Positions 24,601-36,600 of a stretch of DNA of 64,000 nt are shown piece by piece (positions within the stretch are counted from its first letter, which is position 1; every line of letters starts with the position of its first letter). The stretch is from Symsagittifera roscoffensis. Its lineage: Eukaryota; Xenacoelomorpha; Acoela; Convolutidae. The notes beneath the pieces were generated by a model. The model was not told the origin of the DNA, made no database searches, and saw only the letters and a list, made by a program, of their open reading frames with translations. The stretch spans positions 2,204,073 through 2,268,072 of the forward strand of contig NC_087063.1 of the NCBI RefSeq assembly GCF_963678635.1. Direction: 5' to 3'. A program made the position numbers and the translations under genes.

Positions 24601-27600
24601 GTCAAAACACAAATTAATTAGAGTTAACAAAATTGAAAAACAAAATATCTCCAAAAACAAGCTTAAGCTTGTTTGACTAACAAAAATAAGAAAAAAAGCA
24701 AACTCAAACAATATTAGAAATTAATAGGAGCATGAACAAAAGAGCTCTCGCAAAATTTTTACGTGATCTTGGAAGTTTCTAAGTTTTTTTATTCTGAGCA
24801 GCAGAATAAAAATCTTTATAACTTGAAAAGCTTGTTATAAATTTGAAATCAGTTAGTGAAACTTGCCAGCGATACTTGAATTGATAAAGTTTCATAAAAT
24901 AACAAAAAAATAACGATAAATATAAAGAACTTTCATCCAAAACTTCGAATGAAACCATGTATGGCAAAAGTATCAGACCGAAATGGAAGTTTATATTAAT
25001 CTGAAAACTAAATAATTTAACCCTTATAACTTGCAGGTTTGGTTTTCCAGTATAACGTTTTGTTGTAGTGTACCGACAGACGATAGCTTTGGAATCAGTT
25101 ACCCCATATAAAAAAACTAATAGTCAGGTTGTTATTACGTAATATCTTATTATGAAATTTCTGGTTTGTTTCTGTTGTTTTCAAGGCAACTACAAAAGAA
25201 GTTTTTTTTGCTAAACTGTTTGTTAATCGAAACGACAACTGTTATCAATCTTTGCTATTCTTAAAAGCACAATTGAGAGTCTTCTATACAATTGTTTTTA
25301 AGTTTGTTAATCACTAATAAATTTGACAGTTTATCAGAAAAATCTTTATAAAACTGAAAATAAAAAGTTACAAAGATAACCGGTTGCTGCGCAAGTAGCA
25401 CAGAATGTTCCGACCAAATTAACATAAAACTACAAAAGAATCCTTTTTTTTTCAAAATCAAGTCGTTCTTTATAAGCAATTTGATGAGAAAACTTCAAAA
25501 ACGCAAAGAGATTCAGAGAATACAAGATAAAAATTGAAATAAAAATCACAGAAACTAAAAAAAAATTAGGGTAAATTTTGCCTGTGAAGCGATGAATAAT
25601 TTTTGTTATAGAAAAATGATTTTTTCTTAGGATAAAGTTTCCAGATATGGAATGTCACTCGATCACTTTGATTGCTCGAAACTACATTGAAACTCAAAAA
25701 CTTAAAAAATGGTTTCTCTCAACATTGGCAAAAATTGTTGAAAGTTTTTTAGAGTCGTTCGAATCATGGCTGAAAGTGCACCAAATATTATCTTATGTTT
25801 TTTATATACCATCTAAATACTGCCTACAGTTGTAAACTATTAACGAAAATCAATTTAGGCTGACAAAAATTTGTAATTTGTTCATCAGCTTCTAAAAATG
25901 AACCTATATGAGAATTTTTCTTCCTGAGCTCATAATAAAACGAAGCACACTTTCATACCTAGTCCAATTTGAAACTCAAAGTTTTGAATTTCAAACTTTT
26001 TTTCACTTATTGCTTTCAGTCAACCCCGTTAAATATTTATTTGCTGAATTAAAGCCGTTAAAGATTAGAACGGGCTGTGAAAAGTAAATGATGGTTTGAT
26101 GCTTTTTGTATGTTGACTGGAAAACTTGTGAATCAATTCCGATTGAAGAGAACTTTTAAGACTTTCATTATCATCTTTTCATCAGTTTATGTAACATAAA
26201 CTACTCAAAACAAATTAAAATGCAGTCGGAACATTCATGATTTTGCCCTAATACTAGCAGTCTTATTTATTTCTTAAAGTTTTTCTTAATATAATTTTCA
26301 AAATTTTCCAAAATCGTTCACCGGATTGCTTAAGTTCAAACTAATTCTCCCCTCAATTTTTAGCAGCTTATGATGTTTTGGTTGAAGTCCAGATAAAAAA
26401 GCAAACAAGACTGCTCGTATCAGCTTGAAGCCTTTAATGTTCCGACTGCCTTTTAAGATCTATGGAGCAGTAATAACCTGAAAAAAAATGTATGAAAACA
26501 ATGAAATTTTTTTATAATTTGGGATTTTTGTGACAATCATCCCCCACACGCATTATAAAATACAAAATGATAAATTTTGCTCCTAGTAACAAATCATTTA
26601 TGGCAATAAGCTTCTTTCAACCAAATAATGGGTTTCTAAGACCGATTAAAAGTTAATTTCTCCAAATTGGGCAGAATGGCAATTTTTAAACCCGTATAAC
26701 CTTGCTAAAAATAATCACAGGTGAAATATCTTTTCATTTTTAAGCTCAATACAACAATACCTTTTGAATGATATAAAAGAACTTGTCAAAAATGGCTAGT
26801 TAAAACGTCGAATTTTGTCTGAAGAAAAAAATACCCCAAATTAATCCGTTACTTTCGCTACGAAAGTCGGAACAAAAAACTAACCCGAGCGAAAACATTC
26901 CGTTACGTTTTCGTTACGAAAGTCAGGACAATAAACCAATAAGTAATTTGACTTTGAGAGTATGATCTTCGACAATATTTTAAATCATACTCGTTGCCTG
27001 TTAAGTTTAACGTTTATAAACTATACTAACATCAGCCAAGGCCGTCTCGTATGTTGGATCGTAAGGAGGAATACTTTCACTTGCAAATTCGCAATAATAT
27101 TTAGAAGAGTCATTGTAGTCAATACTGCAGAAACTGATGGTGGAATTCTGAAGAGAGCCATGTGAACTTGTGACTCGAATCTGTACGATTACTTCTATTT
27201 CGTCGTCCACTCTGCTTTCGTTTTTGAAGGAACCTTGAATGTGTAACAACCAAAAATATATTATCAGCTCACTATCAATAAATGCAAAAAAAATGATTAG
27301 GAGAAAATAAATTTAGAGAAAAGCACGTAAATTGGTCTCAGTGAATCGGATCTAGGATTTTCTCGAGGAGAAGCGGATTTTCAAAAGTTTGTCGAAAATG
27401 TAGTCGACTTTTTTTTAGGTTGAAGAAATTGATTTTCGGAGCACTCCCAGAAAATTATAAAAACCTATTTTGATTAAAAGATTTGCGCCGTAGGCAAATT
27501 AAAAAAAACAACAGGTCGTAAAAGCCGTTTTCGGGTATTTTTTGGAAAGCTTTGCTTCGAAATTAATTTATATTGGCGCGGAAGGCGCCGTTACAAAAAA

Positions 27601-30600
27601 ATTAGGGTTGGTCATCCTAAAATGGATCTAAAAAATTAATACCAGTGGGGGGACCTTTTGGTTGATAAATGGGTCAAATCCCTGAGGGGGCGTCGGCCAC
27701 AATCCTAAATCCGCCCCTGTGCATAAATTTAGTTTTCGAGTTTGAAACTCAGAGAAAATCTGCCAAGCAAAAGAAAAATTCTTTAATCTACTTAAGATTC
27801 TTTTCAAAACTTTTTAAGCCATATAACTGTCTTTAATTTTTACACTCGGGGCGGATTAGGATTTTGTCGAGGGTGGGCGGATTTTCCAAAAAAAGTTTCG
27901 AAAACTTTGTCGATCTTTTTCTTAGGTCGACCAAATTGAGTGTCCGAGCTCTCCCAAAGATCTAAAAAGACCCTGCTTTGGTGAAAACTTTGAAAAAAAA
28001 ACAGGCTAATAAAAGCGTTTTCAGGCATTTTCTGCAAAATTTTGACCAAAAAATTGGGATTTTTAGGCGCGCGCTCCACCTCAAAAAAATTATATATTGA
28101 CGCCCAAGGCGCCTTTAGAAAATTTTTAGGGCCACCAAAAACGGATATTTTAAAAAAGTACAACGGGGGTCCCTTTGGGTCGGCAGGAGGTCGAATCCCT
28201 GAAGATGAAAGACTAAACCCCCCCCCCCCTCGCTCCCCTCCCTTAAATCCGTAAAACCACTCGTTACACTAATATATTGAAGCTCTTGTGAGGTGGGGAA
28301 AAAAAGAGCCAAAACCGCCCCTGTATACACAAAAATTACCAACCCACTCAAACTTTTCTTCAAATTGTTTGGTCCTGAAATTAATTCCGTAATCGAGTTT
28401 CGGCAATTACATATTTACATATTTTGCATCTAATTTAAAGTAATAATCCAACAGTAAAATGAAAACATATCAACTTACCGAGATTTGCAGCAGCCCATGC
28501 ATACTTCAAATGCTGAAAAACAATATTCTTGTAAAACAATATTCTGGTAACTTTTCTAATGAAATATGAGTATATGCTTTAAAACTGAACGGGCTTGTAT
28601 TAACAATGGTTTCTGAGCAAAACTTATCTATTTTGAAGATAATAAGACAAAAAAAATAAAAACTTGCGACATTTAATCCTTCTGATACAAATATTTATAA
28701 AATTTAGATACATACGTCAACTATGAACTGGCTAGGATCAATGCTCTTCAGAAAAATGTTTCGTCCAGGATTTATTTCGACACTCTCAATCTGAAGATAA
28801 GATGGACTATCAGGGACACACAGAACCAGCAGCAGTCGGTTAAACTGTTCGTAATGACCCAAATACAAGGTCACTCTCCAAGCCAAGACTTGGTCTAGGC
28901 GGTTCCAGGGATTTGCAGTTGATTCTGACTCCAGAAGCGGGTAGGGAAAATCCGATTTGAGTTTATAATCTTCTTTTTGTTCCCACTAAAGACAAAACAG
29001 GTGTTAAGATATATTTCGACTTCTTTTATAACTTTCTAGTAGATTCCCTGGCAGTCTGATTTTGTAATGATCATTTTAGTGCATTTCAGTGAGTTAGAAA
29101 TACTAGATTAGCTACAAGGTTTTCTACTTTAGCGTGACTGCACCTCTGTACGGGGGCGGATCTAGGATTTTCTCAAGGGGGGGATTTTCAAAAAACTTTA
29201 GAAAAATTTGTCGACCTTTTTTTGTAAAAAAAAATTGCAAAAAGCAGGCCAATATTAGCGTTTTTAGGCACTTTTTGGAAAATTTTTAACAAAAAATAGC
29301 GTTTTTTCGGTGCGTGCTTCGCTCTAAAAGTTGGTATATTTTGGCGCCTTAAGAAAATTTTTAGGGTCCGTCCGCCAAAAACGGATGTCTCAAAATGCTA
29401 CAAAGGGGGGACCCGTTGGGTCGGCAGGGGGTCTAATCCGCCCCTGTATCTGTAAATATTGAGCCTTGACAAAAAATGCAGATGTTATGACATCCATTTA
29501 ACATCCTTCGGCACCAATATATACCACGTTTTGAAAGGGAGCGCGCGCCGAAAAAACTCGATTTTGGTCAAATTTTTGCAAAAAAGCCCAAAAACGGCAT
29601 TTTTAGCCTTTTTTAAAAATTTTTTGTTAAAATACGGTTTTAATAGTGATTTGAATGTGCTTGAAAAATCAATTTGGTCGACTTAAAATGAAGGTCAACA
29701 AAAGTTTCCGAAAAAACATAGATCCATCCTGAGTGAAACGTACTGATGTTAATGTCTCTTGGCACACATGTTCGTGCTCATCACATTTCTACAACCGAGT
29801 CACATCTGACCAAAAATGTAGCACTAATGGGAAGGGGTGAAATAATTTCAGTTCTGGACAGATCTGCTATTGAAAAAGACCAGGTCTTCTGAGAACGTGA
29901 GATCTGACCAACACGTGATCATATCTGGCTAACACATTGTTTCACTTTCGCTCTCAGATACATTCTATGAAAATGGCCACGTGCAATACCAAAACAATTA
30001 CATCTTGTAATAAAATATGCAGACATGAGCAGAATAGTTAGTTTGTTATCTATTTATAGATGGAATAGAATTCCTCCAAGGCACTTAATTTTTGTTCCGA
30101 CTTTCGATACGAAAGTAACGGAATATTTGTGCTCGAGGTGGGTTTTTTCTTTTCTTCAGACAAATTTCGACTTTTTAACTTGCCATTTTTGACAGAATTT
30201 TTTTTATCATTCGAAAGGCATTGTTTTTCTGAGCTCAAATTTGAAAAGATATTTCACCTGTGATCATTTTTCCTAAAGTTAAGGTGGTTTAAAGATTGTC
30301 ATTTTGACCAATTTGGGACAATTAACGCGCGATATAATTCGCGCTATTAACGCGTAAGCGGAGAGTTAATCCGTCTTAGAAATCGTTCCAAATTGGTTAA
30401 AAGAAGCTTATTTGCCAAAATTGGTTTATTATAAGGAGCCAAATCTATCCTTTTGTACTTAATATGGCGTGTGGGGGATGATTTCATAAAAAAAATTTCA
30501 AATTTTGGAAAAAAAAATTTCATTTTGTTTTATTTCAATGAATTTTTTAATGTTATTACTGCTTAAAAGGCAGTCGGAACATTCAGGGCTTCGCCTTGAT

Positions 30601-33600
30601 ACGAGCAGTCTTGTTGTTCCGACTTTTGATACGAAAGTAACAGAATATTTATGCTCGGGTGGGTTTTTTCTTTTCTTCAGACAAATTTCGACTTTTTAAC
30701 TAGCCATTTTGACGGAATTTTTTAAATATAATTCGAAAGGTATTGTTGTCTTGAGCTCAAGTTTGAAAAAACATTTCACCTGTGATCACTTTTTGTAAAG
30801 TTATGAGGGTTTAAAGATTGCCATTTTTTGTCAATTTGGGACAATTAACGCGCGATATATTTCGCGCTATTAACGCGTAAGCGGAGAGTTAATCCGTCTT
30901 AGAAATCGTTCCAAATTGATTGAAAGAAGCTTATTTGCCATAATTGGTTTGTTACAAAGAGCGAAAACTATCCTTTTGTACTTTATATGGCGTGTGGGGG
31001 ATGATTTTCATAAAAAAATTTCAAATTTTAGAGAAAAAAAATTTCATTTTGTTTTATTTCATTAATTTTTCAATGTTATTACTGCTCCATAAACCTCAAA
31101 AGGCAGTCGGAACATTCAGGGCTTTGCCCTGATACGAGCAGTCTTGTTCTCTTTCAATTTCAATTCATCGATAACTTATAGCAGTGTTACTGAATTTTTC
31201 TTGTTCAAATTTCAATTAGTCCATAGTTTCTCTTCTTCTCTTTTATATCATTCAATCGTTTCTTTCCTTTTTCCCAAAAAAACATGCTAAATTTTTCAAA
31301 AACATGATTGGAATGGTTACTAAAGAACCATAGTTTCACTATATACAGATCGTTCAAAAAAACCTCACAAAATAACCAGATTTTTTTTCAGATTTACTGA
31401 TTTAAGTTTAAATAATCAAGTTTACACTAGCCATGTCATCGCAAAACAGCAACTGTTTGTCAACACAACGAAAAACGTAAAAAAATGAGAATTCTTTCGA
31501 TTATTTGCTGGAAATACTGCGTTCAAACTGAAAGGTGTATTTCTGAGAAATTGCAAGCTTAGCTCAGAGATATTTTATCTGATCCAGGTCTGAAGCAGTT
31601 ATGTTCACCCTTAAAATAGATATGGCACAGTTGAAACACGGATCTGGAAAAAAATTGGCTGAAGCTGTTTATGTATGAATTCACCAAAGATCTGCAGCAT
31701 GAACTCAATCTTTTTAGTCGATAAATCGTTTTAGGAATTGGGAAATTGGAATCTGGTAAACTAATTCCTGCAGTCACGGGTTGACCTCCATAGAACGAAA
31801 TTGCTAAGCACACAATTTCATAAACTAAGTCTATGAAAAAATATTAATCATACAAACTTCATACTTTTTGCTGAAAGTTGTCATCCAATTTTTCAAGGAC
31901 TTTTCTCTTGTTTTGGCATAAAATTCGGTGTATCGTACTAAAAAAACTGTCATTTTTTTTATTTCGGTAACAAACGTTTTTTCAAGTAATTTTGAAATTG
32001 GCCAACTTTTTTTGTTAACCGCAAATCGAACGTTTTACCCAAGCAAACATTTTCTCCAAATTTTTTTTGCATGCAAAACTTATTTTTTTTGTAAATGTTT
32101 CCCCCTTTCTTTCAATAAGTTTTTTCACAAACGCTAAAAACTCCCGTATTTTATGGAACTTTTTTTATATCTTAAATAATGTCTGAAAATTTAAAAATTT
32201 GAGTTTCAAAAATAACCTTCGTTGAACATTTTTAACAAAATATAAAATTAGCTATTTTTGTAATAACAATTGTGTAAAACAGCTCTTAGGCATTTCAAGG
32301 TCTTTTCTATGCATTGTAAATGCAAGAACCTCTATCCTTCGGTGGCTCTACCTCCGAGTAAACCAGGGTCTTTTTCACTTGCGTTCGGTTACAAAAACAA
32401 CGCAAAACTTTTCAGAAAACAAATTTAGAAAAAAATCAAATTTTTTAGGTTTTTGGAAAATTATTCGGTATATGAAAAAGGCTTATCACGGTGAGTTCAT
32501 GAAATTTTCAGTATGTATAGAATTGTATGGATTTATTTAGAAAGAAATTTTTCATATATGGAAATTGTATGAGTAGAAGTTTTGGTCAACCCGGGGTAGC
32601 GTGAGTGGAACTTTTTGGCAGATGATGGCCAGCCATTTTGTTTTTCCGAGCTCTGTTTTTCCACTTCCGAGCTCTGTTTTTGGCCATTTACATATTGGCG
32701 CCAAATTCGGATGAATATTAGCGTTAGGGTTGATCTTCGGAAATGGAACATTGAAAATATTATCACAAAGGAATACTGGGAACAAATTGGCAACCAGAAA
32801 TGAGGGAAGCTGGTTGGGAGGTGAGCGTCTTTTACGCTCGCCAATCTATCCGGGCTGGCCGAAAGTCGCCATCTTAGAATTTTTCTTAAGGTTTTAAAAA
32901 TTTTCTAGGAATTTCGTTTACAAAAGTTTTATTTTTCCCAGAAAAATTTCCCTAATGTTTTTTAAAGTAAGGAAAATCAAACAAATTTTTGCATAGTACT
33001 TTGCCATCGCAGAGAAAAGAACGAGACCGCTATTAACAAGACCTGAAAAAAATGGTTTGATTTTTTTTTTTGTATGAAAGAGTGTTTGTTACCTGAGAGT
33101 AGAGTTTTTCTTTAGAGAAAAATTTGTTTAGTTTTGTGGTCCAAAAATTCTCGACACTAAATGAGTTGATTAAAATCAGTTTTTTTGAAATTTAGCTGGC
33201 CCCAAATTACACTGTACAATTTTAAATAACATTTTTTTTCTATATTTTAAATATTTTAAAATATAAGTTCTGAAATGAAATTTCTACATACTTTTTTCAT
33301 CGAACTTTTTTAATCAGTTTTTTTTGCCATGAGATTTCAAGTACATTAGATGAAGGCAGCAGTTCTCGATATTCAAAATTAATCTGTTCTCTGCTAGATA
33401 TCTGCTACTGTCCAAATTCTTGGTTATTTTGAAATCAGCTTCCTCGACAATTTTTTTGTAGCTTTAGTTTTTTTGAATTTTTTCCATCTTGTGTAAGAAA
33501 CCATTACTCATCCCCTCATAGCAATTTCATCTTTTCTTAGTATCATACGTCTAAATTCGTTATTTTTGCAAGATTCTGATAATTTATGTGACAATGGGGT

Positions 33601-36600
33601 TTATTTCTTTAAAACTACATATCTAAGAATCTAAAAAGAAAAATGTGTAAGTCCTTTCACTCACCAAATCGGGATCGAATTGTGGATATGTGAGGGAAGA
33701 TGTGTTGACGTCATAATAGAGGAACATCTCGACTGTCCTGTACCACAGAAGCTGCACTCCGTCAGCCAAGTTAACCGTGACCTCGTGAGACCAACTGGAA
33801 TCCAGGGCAGGGGGGTCATCAAACAGGAAATACTCCACTGAACCGAAAAAAAAAATGCCATGACGTATGAATATGTAGGGCGAAAGCAAGGATTTGGTTA
33901 AGTATCCACCCCTTATTTAGTACATTGCGACTAATACCTATTTAGTACATTGTGACAAACACTCTTCCCCCTTATTGAGGAAGATTTGAACAGTTAGGCA
34001 CATGCAAAAGGGGGCAATATGTAACAAGATCCGAAAGCAGTACTTCCGACTCTCAATCATGAACTAAATGATTCAAGGACTAACCTGATAAATATGCAAT
34101 GCGATTTATTTAATATGGGGCGTTTAATAAGCAACACTGTCGCCGGAAAGATTGTCACACATTAAAACTCTAAGAATTTTTTTTGTAATAGAACAAACGT
34201 GTCATCATTTTTTTTTCAAACGAAAGTGGTGCCCCGAAATTGCCAATTATAGTAAAATTCCTACCCGTGAACATAATCTGTCTGTCTCTGACGTCATCAC
34301 TGCTCACGCGTATGTACTCCATATGACCCAAATTAAGAGACACCGACACTGAGCCAATGTCGTAGTGGGGGTTCGACACCAGAACCCGACTCTCGTACTC
34401 CAGCCACGAGTCGATCTTGTCTCGCAGTCCGAGGAAGTTGTCGCCCACGTGGGTGAGTCGCACCCGCTCGATTGAAAGACGAGAGGGAAAGTTGTCGCCC
34501 AGTTGTATTAAATCCGCATTGATCTACGAGAATCATTTCGATGAAGTAACACTTTTCTAGGAGTAAAACTTCTTGAGTTCTCATGTTTTTAAGGTTCTCA
34601 GTTTTTTAAGGTTCTCTTAGTTCTCAGGAAGAGGAAAACGAATGAGAGTCTTTCTTTGAAATCTTTCAATTTCTCATGTAATTTTTTAAATGAGAATGTC
34701 CAAGAGTGTAGTGCAGTCGCCCAAAATTTACCCACAGTAAAATTTACCCAAAGTAAAATTTACCCAAAGTAATTTACCCAAGTAATATTTTGGCAAAACT
34801 GAAAATTTAACAGTTTAAAGAACATAAGGCTGTAAACCTGTAAACTGAAACAAAAATTGCGCTGCGACGGATTTTGGGGCAAAAATAATTCGTAAAGACA
34901 AAATAAATCAAATTACTTGATTTACTTGAAAAGGAACAAGAACACTAACTTAAGTATTAAAAAAAACTTTACTAAATGGAACGAAGTCGGCAGATAAACA
35001 GTAGACATTCTCACCGAAAAATTATCGGCTCTAAACCGAGCGCAGTCGGCGGATTGAGTGAGGACAAAGTGAAGGGCTGTGGTGCTTCCCGCGTATAGTA
35101 CAACACTCGGGTTTTCCTGGTCTGCGATGCCCGCGATCACCACATCATCCGCCGACAAGTCTGGACAGGTCTGGAAAAAATTAATCCTTCGTTAAGTTTT
35201 TTCAACTTCTCTTCTATATCGCGTTTGACACTTTTGAGGCTGGGAGGAAGCGTATGAAAGATTCGAGCGAAAAGGAGGCGGGGGAGTTGAGGGGGGGACG
35301 AACCCATTTAGGAAATCTACACCGTGTCAAAACGCAAAAGTCCCCCTTTGCTTTTTTGGCATCCATATTCGGCAGACTTTTTTTATAGGAGCTGGTGCAA
35401 GAGAGCTCCGATTCGCCAAGTTATAGAAAACAAAAATCAAAGAACTCCCTAATAAACTTTTTTTTTTAAATAAATCAATTTTTGTATATAAATCCTTTGT
35501 ATAAGAGTTCAAATTCAAGTCAGCTATAAATCGGACGCATTCGGGGTCTCAAATCTGTCAGACCCTGAATAGTGCAACCTCATTTAGCAATCTAGACGAT
35601 AAACAAGTGCTTTCCGTGAACTCTCATTTATTTCATTTTTTTCTTTTTTACACATCGCATCAAGCAGATGACAAACAAGCTCACGACATTTCATAAATTC
35701 ATCCAGAAAATATATTTGCTACTCCTAAAGCAAATGGGGGGTTGGGGCTTTAGTAGGAAAGATCCATATTATCTTATATTAATGACACTTGCATCTTGCT
35801 GGGGTTGTTCGGCCGCATTGAAACTCCTGTGACACTGTGACCTCAGTTGACCTCCAGGCAACACCAGAAACACCTCAGAGGAGATCACCTGGAAAATCAA
35901 AACTACTTTTTATTTCAATTTTCAGTCTTGCTCATTACTCATTACTTATAATCTAGTAAAGAACATTATAAAATATCTGCTAAAAAAGGCCGGTTATTCT
36001 AATCTTTACCCCACCAGGAATTTCTTAAGTTTAAAAGTTTTGTGCCCATTGTATGATTAGCACGAAATTTGGTTCCTAATGTGGCTCTTTTTGCCTTTTA
36101 CCCGAATGGCAAAAATTGTGTTTTCACATCACTTATGCATGCGATTATAGCTAAACGAGATTATTCATGCGATGGTCAAAAAAATCAAAAGTGAACGTGG
36201 TATATGCATGAAATCTTACAGACTTTTTCGAAGAACCAAGTAAACCAAGTAATGTAGTAGAACCAAATAAACTTTAAATAACCCAAAACCTATGAAAAAA
36301 CTAATTGATAGCGAAGTAAGAATAACAACCAGAACAAGGAAAAAATTAGATCAATAATTTGTGTGCGTATATTTTTCTAAGAAATGTAAAAAATGGTTTA
36401 AAAGAAAGCTAAATACTCGTGAATGATGTGAAAAAATTACCATATTAGGACAATCTCCAGCTGAGAACCCGAACGTGCCTATGAAGTCAGTGGTGAACTG
36501 AAAGTGTTCTTCTTCGTTGAAATAAGAGGCATGTCTGCTATTGACCAAGAACTTGTCAAACTCAGCTGTCATCGTTCCGTCAGATTCGTCCCAGAAGGCA

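Larger units (their letters stand above)
22378..26220. other. Intron 14, mostly unassigned
   Basis: Apart from the short Helentron-like ends at 23.8, 24.05 and 25.4 kb I see only AT-rich sequence with many homopolymer runs. Confidence 0.45.

Noticed and set aside
34368-34387. GGGTTCGA-like B box suggesting a tRNA gene
   Set aside because: It lies within exon 10 coding sequence and has no A box at the proper distance or cloverleaf.
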